Source of the DNA: a virus
Reading direction: 5' to 3' (one strand)
Length of the DNA stretch: 36,817 nt
Virus record (IMG/VR): IMGVR_UViG_3300009103_000085
Span: 1 to 36,817 of that record
Positions 32,387 to 36,817 of this stretch are shown piece by piece. Both the position numbers and the translations under genes were made by a program. Position 1 is the stretch's first letter, and the number at the start of each line of letters is the position of its first letter. Under the pieces are notes generated by a model. It was given only the letters and a program-made list of their open reading frames with translations, was not told the origin of the DNA and did not search any database.

Positions 32387-35056
32387 TTAAAAGTTTGTTC
32401 CGAATGTGTTGCCGCTGCCACCAGGTTTTCCACCGCCCGAGGGGCTGGGTGTTTGCTGGGCTGCAAACTCTGATTGCAGTTTAGAAGCGGCCTGCATGTA
32501 CTGGCCAGCGTCCACCAGGTTTGCTATTATTTCAACACTAAGGCTCCCGGAATTTGCGATGAGATCCCTAACGTCCTGTTCGCTGATACCATACGCGTTT
32601 TGAATTTGGTTGCCATAGTTATCAAACAGTTTATCAATAGCATCATCGTTTGCCGGTGGGGAAGGGTTTCCTGTGCCACCTGCGGGGTATGATGGACTAC
32701 CGGCTGGTACACCGCGGACGCTAGCGGTAGGCCCACCGACGCCGGAACCGCCACTGACACCGCTGCCGCCTTGTTTGTTAGAGCCGGCGCCTCCGCCGCT
32801 GCCGCCGCCTTTGCCGCTGCCGGCGCCACCAACGCTTCCGGCGGTACTGCCGCCTGCGGTGTTCATGCCAGTTGACGCCCCACCGGTGCCCTTTGTTGCA
32901 ATTGGAATAGAGGTGGAAATAGTAGTAGAATATACTCCTGCAGCTGACACCTTGGCAGAGGACACATCCTCCGTAAATACAGCTTGCTTAACCGACTTCT
33001 TCATAGACCCCTGAAGGCCCCAAGAGTTAAAATTAAGTGTCACATCGCTAACTTGAAATACGTATCCAGCCGGAAAATTTGTAACTTCTATATTTAATTC
33101 AACGACTAAACTCTCATTTCCGCCTGAATCTGTATCATTATAAATTTTAGGATTATTATTTCCTGGGAATGTTATCTGCATCGGTTTGGTAGAATCATAA
33201 GTGAAAGTGGAGTCAGTGCCGGATCCGGCTTGTTTATTGGTTTTATTACCGCTTTGGTTGGCTGGATCTTTAACTTTCTCTGCCCCGGTATCCTCGAGGT
33301 TTAGGTCTTCTACGTCGATCTCGAGTGTGCCCTCGGCAAGGGTCGAGGCATTGGCCACTATCTCGTGCACCTCTTCACCGAGTAATTGTGTAGTACCTCC
33401 TGCCATGGTGCCTTTGACTTTTATCTTATACTTTCCAGTTTGTAGTCCAGTTGTTATCCATTTTTTATCAGTTTTTTTCTCCTCTATGGCATCCGAAGGG
33501 AGGTTGAGCTTGGTAGCCATGTTTTTTATAACAACTATTAAATCTGTACATCCATTAACCGCGTTATCGTTGAAATTTGCATCTTTATCCACTTTTATTT
33601 CTAATTTATAGCTCTCGTTATTTGATTGATAAAATGAAGTTGGGTTTATAATAATATCAAAATTTGAACTAAGCTTGTCGGGACCGTTCTCTTCTGCTTC
33701 CACAAGATCTTCGATTTCTGCATCTTCGAAATCCGGCATCGGTTCGGGCGGGGGTGATGGTGGGGCTGGCGTTGGTGGAAGTTGGGAAGGAGTTCTATAT
33801 AAAACTTTTTCAGTAAAGATGCCGCTTGGAGTTCCATCGTAATCCAGCGTAATAGCCCTTATTTTAACTATGGTATCACTGTTTGAAATTGGAATTTCTG
33901 CATTTGCTGTCTGTCCCTTGGTGGCATTTAATATAGCCACACTCTGATATCGCGGCTGGGCATCTGTATACTGTTGTATTAAACACGCTCGACTGTTAAA
34001 ATCCTTTTGAATAATTTCTACAGCCAAGTTGTCATCCTGGGTAAGACTCATTTTTAATACCGGCTTTCTTCTAGACAGACGGGCATCCTTGATAATATCT
34101 TTAGACTTTAAGGAAAAATCAAATACTTCTGCTATGCCCCCATGCTTATTTATTAGCTCCATACGCATAAAATAATTTTCTTTTTTGCTTTCCGATATTG
34201 GAAGCTTGCAGCTAACAGGAAACATTTTTCTGGTAAGTGGTTTGGAAAAAAGATTAAATTTACCCTGTAGGTTTTTCCTTTGGTATAATAACAAATACAG
34301 TTTTTTCATATTGTAACCGGTTAATTTCTGAGTTCCATCCTTTAGGCCTGTTGTGTGTTTCCAGCTAGACCAATCTATTTCATTTTTTCTCCTAGTTATA
34401 AAGTCGGGAGATTTTATCCATGTATGAAGATCTTTAAACCTATGAAGAATAGGGAAAGGATAATCTCCCACTGTGGAATTGCTAGTATTCCAGTTAAGCA
34501 TATTAAAAACAACAGTAAAAAAAGCATTTGTATTAGGCAAACCAGCAGTAATGCCGTTATCAAAAGCATATTGAATTACCATATTATCTCCAGGGTCGTC
34601 ATCGATAGGAACAATGGTTTTATTTTTTTGACTATTAGTAGAATCTAAAAACAAAAGCTCTTGTCTTGGGAGCAATGGGAGCAAATCGCGGCTATCTATA
34701 TTGCTTCCAGGTTGTGCTATTGAGCTCACATCGTTGGGAAGCAGAGAATACAGATCAAAAGTTGATTCTGAAATTTTGCTTAATTCAAAGTCTAAATTAT
34801 TTGACCTAATGTCGGTAGCAAAATCATGGATTCTGTTTTTTAAATCACTAATATTATCAATATTGTCTAAAAAATTATTAACTTTTTTCTGTTTTTTAGA
34901 AAGAGATATTCTTATTTTTTCTATATTAGAAGGAAGTAGCTTAATATAATCAATATAAAAATTTATTACAACATGACTCCTATCGGGAGTGGCGATGTGG
35001 TAAAAATTTTTAGGAATTTTTATTATTCCAGTTTTTCTCTGCTGTGTTTTTATCAT
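32387..35056 (-). CDS. Large unknown tail-region protein with Pro- and Gly-rich linkers, 889 residues
   Basis: I do not recognise the family. The N-terminal 430 residues are folded in appearance, with segments such as NTNAFFTVVFNMLNWNTSNS, RRKNEIDWSSWKHTTG, MKKLYLLLYQRKNLQG and VFDFSLKSKDIIKDARLSRR. A Pro-rich hinge (PPTPAPPSPPPEPMPDFEDA) at about 430-450 is followed by an acidic stretch, then beta-like parts (KKWITTGLQTGKYKIKVKG; VVELNIEVTNFPAGYVFQVS). Residues 723-802 are Gly/Ser-rich, followed by a helical piece (SEQDVRDLIANSGSLSVEII) and a last Gly/Phe tail (GSGNTFGTNF). The ATG shares one base with the stop of the 267-residue gene. The shape, several domains on flexible linkers, would suit an extended fibre or baseplate-associated protein. 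This is an inference. Confidence 0.65.
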   Translation of the reverse strand: MIKTQQRKTGIIKIPKNFYHIATPDRSHVVINFYIDYIKLLPSNIEKIRISLSKKQKKVNNFLDNIDNISDLKNRIHDFATDIRSNNLDFELSKISESTFDLYSLLPNDVSSIAQPGSNIDSRDLLPLLPRQELLFLDSTNSQKNKTIVPIDDDPGDNMVIQYAFDNGITAGLPNTNAFFTVVFNMLNWNTSNSTVGDYPFPILHRFKDLHTWIKSPDFITRRKNEIDWSSWKHTTGLKDGTQKLTGYNMKKLYLLLYQRKNLQGKFNLFSKPLTRKMFPVSCKLPISESKKENYFMRMELINKHGGIAEVFDFSLKSKDIIKDARLSRRKPVLKMSLTQDDNLAVEIIQKDFNSRACLIQQYTDAQPRYQSVAILNATKGQTANAEIPISNSDTIVKIRAITLDYDGTPSGIFTEKVLYRTPSQLPPTPAPPSPPPEPMPDFEDAEIEDLVEAEENGPDKLSSNFDIIINPTSFYQSNNESYKLEIKVDKDANFNDNAVNGCTDLIVVIKNMATKLNLPSDAIEEKKTDKKWITTGLQTGKYKIKVKGTMAGGTTQLLGEEVHEIVANASTLAEGTLEIDVEDLNLEDTGAEKVKDPANQSGNKTNKQAGSGTDSTFTYDSTKPMQITFPGNNNPKIYNDTDSGGNESLVVELNIEVTNFPAGYVFQVSDVTLNFNSWGLQGSMKKSVKQAVFTEDVSSAKVSAAGVYSTTISTSIPIATKGTGGASTGMNTAGGSTAGSVGGAGSGKGGGSGGGAGSNKQGGSGVSGGSGVGGPTASVRGVPAGSPSYPAGGTGNPSPPANDDAIDKLFDNYGNQIQNAYGISEQDVRDLIANSGSLSVEIIANLVDAGQYMQAASKLQSEFAAQQTPSPSGGGKPGGSGNTFGTNF
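32651..32890 (-). repeat. Gly/Ser-rich, GC-rich low-complexity coding segment
   Basis: These bases encode residues 723-802 of the 889-residue protein, with many GG, GS and GA steps. The DNA is markedly richer in G and C than the rest of the window, with repeats of GCC/CCG triplets on the plus strand. It is a flexible linker at protein level and a possible site of slippage or recombination. Confidence 0.7.
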
Positions 35057-35859
35057 TATTCAAATACCAAAGTGAAAATATTGGCAAAAACCATATTTTC
35101 GTCAAGCGTTTCTACCATTTTTCCTATAAAAAATACTCTATACCCTGCTGAGTCTTTAATATCATTTGGAAAAATTCCATAATCAATAATTTTTAAATTA
35201 TCCCCCTTTCCTAAAGAATCTTCTTCAAAAACCTGGCATATGAAGCTATCTGTTGGCATGGAGGAAATTCTTATATCTCTTTTTTTCTTTTTCTTTAATT
35301 GGTTGAATATTTCGTCTATAGCAAATTCACCTTCACAAAACTGTTGATAATCTGCCATTGGCGATTTTGTAAGTGAGTTAATTGGGGGAAGATATTTATA
35401 ATTTAAAATATGTTGGAATTTTCTATTTTCAAAAATAAAATCTAAATATTCAGTAATTCCTTCTTTAAATTTTAAATCTTTCATATTTAAATCAAACTCT
35501 ATCTTTGTTTCAGAAAGTTTGAAAGATTCTAAAGATCTAGATTTGGGAATAGTGGAAATTAATCGTAAATTAGAAAATTTTTCGAAACTATTAAGTAAAT
35601 TAGCCGATACGTTACTGGAAGAATGGATAAAAATATCGTCTGCTTTGGTGGAATTTGCTTCAATCATTAATCGACCAGAAGCATCGGCAGCATAATTTCG
35701 CATACTACCCGTAGTGTATAACTGTTTATAGAATGTGGAATTATCGGAAAATGAAATATAAGAAACGTTCAAGCCACCATCGGTAGCCAAATTACTCTTG
35801 CCTTCATTGGTAATAATAAAATCTATTATTCTAGTTTTTGCGTCTAATATTCCAGCCAT
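35056..35859 (-). CDS. Structural protein with MGFLD-type N-terminus, 267 residues
   Basis: The start MAGILDAKTRIIDFIITNEG with KSNLATDGGLNVSYISFSD has the same layout as the start of the 239-residue product at 24493-25212 and of other small structural proteins in marine T4-like phages. The middle is a mix of helix and strand (IFIHSSSNVSANLLNSFEKF). A Lys run occurs at LKKKKKRDIRISS. The C-terminal part (GYRVFFIGKMVETLDENMVF) ends in beta-like ANIFTLVFE. No enzyme motif or membrane segment is visible. It lies 28 bases after the fibre gene and overlaps the 889-residue gene by one base (TAATG). A distal-tail or fibre-attachment role is inferred from the shared start and the neighbours. Confidence 0.65.
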   Translation of the reverse strand: MAGILDAKTRIIDFIITNEGKSNLATDGGLNVSYISFSDNSTFYKQLYTTGSMRNYAADASGRLMIEANSTKADDIFIHSSSNVSANLLNSFEKFSNLRLISTIPKSRSLESFKLSETKIEFDLNMKDLKFKEGITEYLDFIFENRKFQHILNYKYLPPINSLTKSPMADYQQFCEGEFAIDEIFNQLKKKKKRDIRISSMPTDSFICQVFEEDSLGKGDNLKIIDYGIFPNDIKDSAGYRVFFIGKMVETLDENMVFANIFTLVFE

Positions 35860-35887
35860 ATCTAATAACTATCCACTTTAAAAAAAA

Positions 35888-36817
35888 CTAAGAGGCGGCT
35901 TCCCAATAAAGATCGGGGTTAAAATAAACAAAATAATCAGTAGAACTGCTATCATACTGTAGGCAATAGCCCAGCGCTCTTATAATGTCGCCGCTTCCGC
36001 TGGGCTTATTAAAACTGTACTTTCCGCTGCTAGACTCGTCTATATACAATATACTACCCTGATCTGTGGCAGGGGTGGAATCTGCATTGGTAATTAATGA
36101 GTTAGGTATTCTCATAAACCCCTTTGTCAAAACCAATCCCTCATCGCTGCCTCCATCAGTCGATAGAGCCATTCCTAAAAGCCTCTTTGAGTTAGCAGTA
36201 TTTCCAGCATTAATATTTGTCCATTGAGTGCCATTGAAGGCAACCAGTTCTCCTACGACATTGACGTTGGTCTTAAAATTAGAAACCCGCATTTTGTCGC
36301 CGCCTGCTTCTCCAACGGCCAACTGACTAAACGGTCCGATAGTAGAAAAATCATATTCAACATCAAAAACCATTTTGGAATTTGGGACGCCTATCGATAC
36401 CTTCGGCATATTTGCTACAGTGGAATAGCTTCCAGAAACCCTGAGGGGGTTATATACTTGTACATCCCCGCTGGAACTCACTATCATCCTTTCTGAAAGG
36501 CCGCTGGTATCTGTTTCTGACGTTGCAAAGACTATGTTGGCAGGTACGACACCGCTAGAAACATTCCCAGCTACTTTAGACTTAATGTTAGCCGTCTGTT
36601 GATAACTTGAGCCATCATAAGGCCGGGTAAGAATACCTGCAATGGTATCTCCATTGGCTGCTGCTGTGGGTGAGGCTGCAGTTCCTCTAGACTTATAGAA
36701 ATCTATGTTAGGAGCATCTGCTGTATCATTATGCTGATAGAATGAAATGACAGCGCTGCCTCCACCGTCACCCACTATTTCTATTTCGTCTGATGGGCTT
36801 GAGGTTCCAATTCCTAG
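35888..36817 (-). CDS. Tail fibre protein, C-terminal part (5' end cut by window edge)
   Basis: The frame is open from base 36817, giving 309 residues without a start. The first visible residues LGIGTSSPSDEIEIVGDGG match the GIGTxxPxxxL stalk repeat of phage fibres. More stalk-type sequence follows (TSGLSERMIVSSSGDVQVYN; PKVSIGVPNSKM). The C-terminal 120 residues have a compact pattern with LVAFNGTQWTNINAG, RLLGMALSTDGG, EGLVLTKGFMRIP and GDIIRALGYCLQYDSS, ending in FVYFNPDLYWEA. This is a tip or trimerisation domain I know from marine phage fibres. There is no S74 chaperone dyad. A GTG at 36775 could serve as start, but the uninterrupted fibre-type frame upstream argues against it. It probably contacts the host or caps a trimeric fibre. 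Confidence 0.82.
   Translation of the reverse strand, partial: LGIGTSSPSDEIEIVGDGGGSAVISFYQHNDTADAPNIDFYKSRGTAASPTAAANGDTIAGILTRPYDGSSYQQTANIKSKVAGNVSSGVVPANIVFATSETDTSGLSERMIVSSSGDVQVYNPLRVSGSYSTVANMPKVSIGVPNSKMVFDVEYDFSTIGPFSQLAVGEAGGDKMRVSNFKTNVNVVGELVAFNGTQWTNINAGNTANSKRLLGMALSTDGGSDEGLVLTKGFMRIPNSLITNADSTPATDQGSILYIDESSSGKYSFNKPSGSGDIIRALGYCLQYDSSSTDYFVYFNPDLYWEAAS

Noticed and set aside
35888-36817. Peptidase S74 intramolecular chaperone on the fibre
   Set aside because: The fibre ends in a compact tip domain (FVYFNPDLYWEA) and lacks the Ser-Lys dyad region and helical end expected for S74.
1-36817. tRNA genes, CRISPR arrays, insertion sequences, integrase or toxin-antitoxin genes
   Set aside because: No cloverleaf-like stretch, regularly spaced repeat, transposase or such small gene pair was seen; nearly all sequence is used by the minus-strand genes listed.

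Overview
The window is one densely packed, AT-rich block of a tailed phage genome of the T4 type (contractile tail). All 28 protein-coding genes I can support lie on the minus strand and are read from the right end of the window to the left. Evidence for a T4-type phage is the set of large terminase (gp17-like), portal (gp20-like), prohead protease (gp21-like), acidic scaffold (gp22-like), major capsid protein (gp23-like), neck and tail-completion proteins (gp13/gp14/gp15-like) and tail sheath (gp18-like). Several structural proteins are of types I associate with large marine or aquatic T4-like phages, so an uncultured aquatic myovirus is the best guess. The sequence does not identify the host. 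I found no tRNA, integrase, transposon or CRISPR array.

Layout in order of transcription. (1) 36817 to 20562, tail, fibre and adhesion region: a fibre protein cut by the window edge, a 267-residue protein, an 889-residue protein with a Gly-rich segment, a 296-residue protein with an FN3-like domain, a small Lys-rich protein, three large proteins I do not recognise (596, 782 and 559 residues), a 239-residue phage structural protein, and two proteins (394 and 903 residues) that share a C-terminal module. The 903-residue one also carries a LamG-like lectin fold. (2) 20562 to 15585, DNA-metabolism island: a RuvC-like resolvase, a small DnaG/gp61-type primase, a single-chain Mre11-Rad50 (gp47-gp46) fusion and a zinc-finger protein. 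(3) 15560 to 5093, packaging and head: a possible small terminase, large terminase, portal, a 276-residue unknown, protease, three small unknowns, scaffold and capsid. A strong rho-independent terminator follows the capsid gene. (4) 4942 to 1, neck and tail: a small histone-H1-like basic protein, gp13-, gp14- and gp15-like proteins, then the sheath, cut by the left edge.

Genes are joined by very short gaps or by TAATG and ATGA stop/start overlaps, so most of the window is probably a few long co-transcripts with translational coupling. No non-coding stretch exceeds 300 bases. The longest is about 194 bases (4518-4711), where I see only a weak inverted repeat. Head genes would build and mature the prohead, the terminase would package DNA through the portal, the gp13/14/15-like proteins would close the head and cap the tail, and the right-hand genes would form the host-contacting distal tail. 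The DNA island probably serves recombination-dependent replication and resolution of branched DNA before packaging.

The most notable features are the fused Mre11-Rad50 with an unusual C-x6-C hook, the DNA island placed inside a structural operon, the modular paralogy of distal-tail proteins, and the unrecognised cluster of three large genes. I see no clear sign of an entirely new defence or regulatory system.
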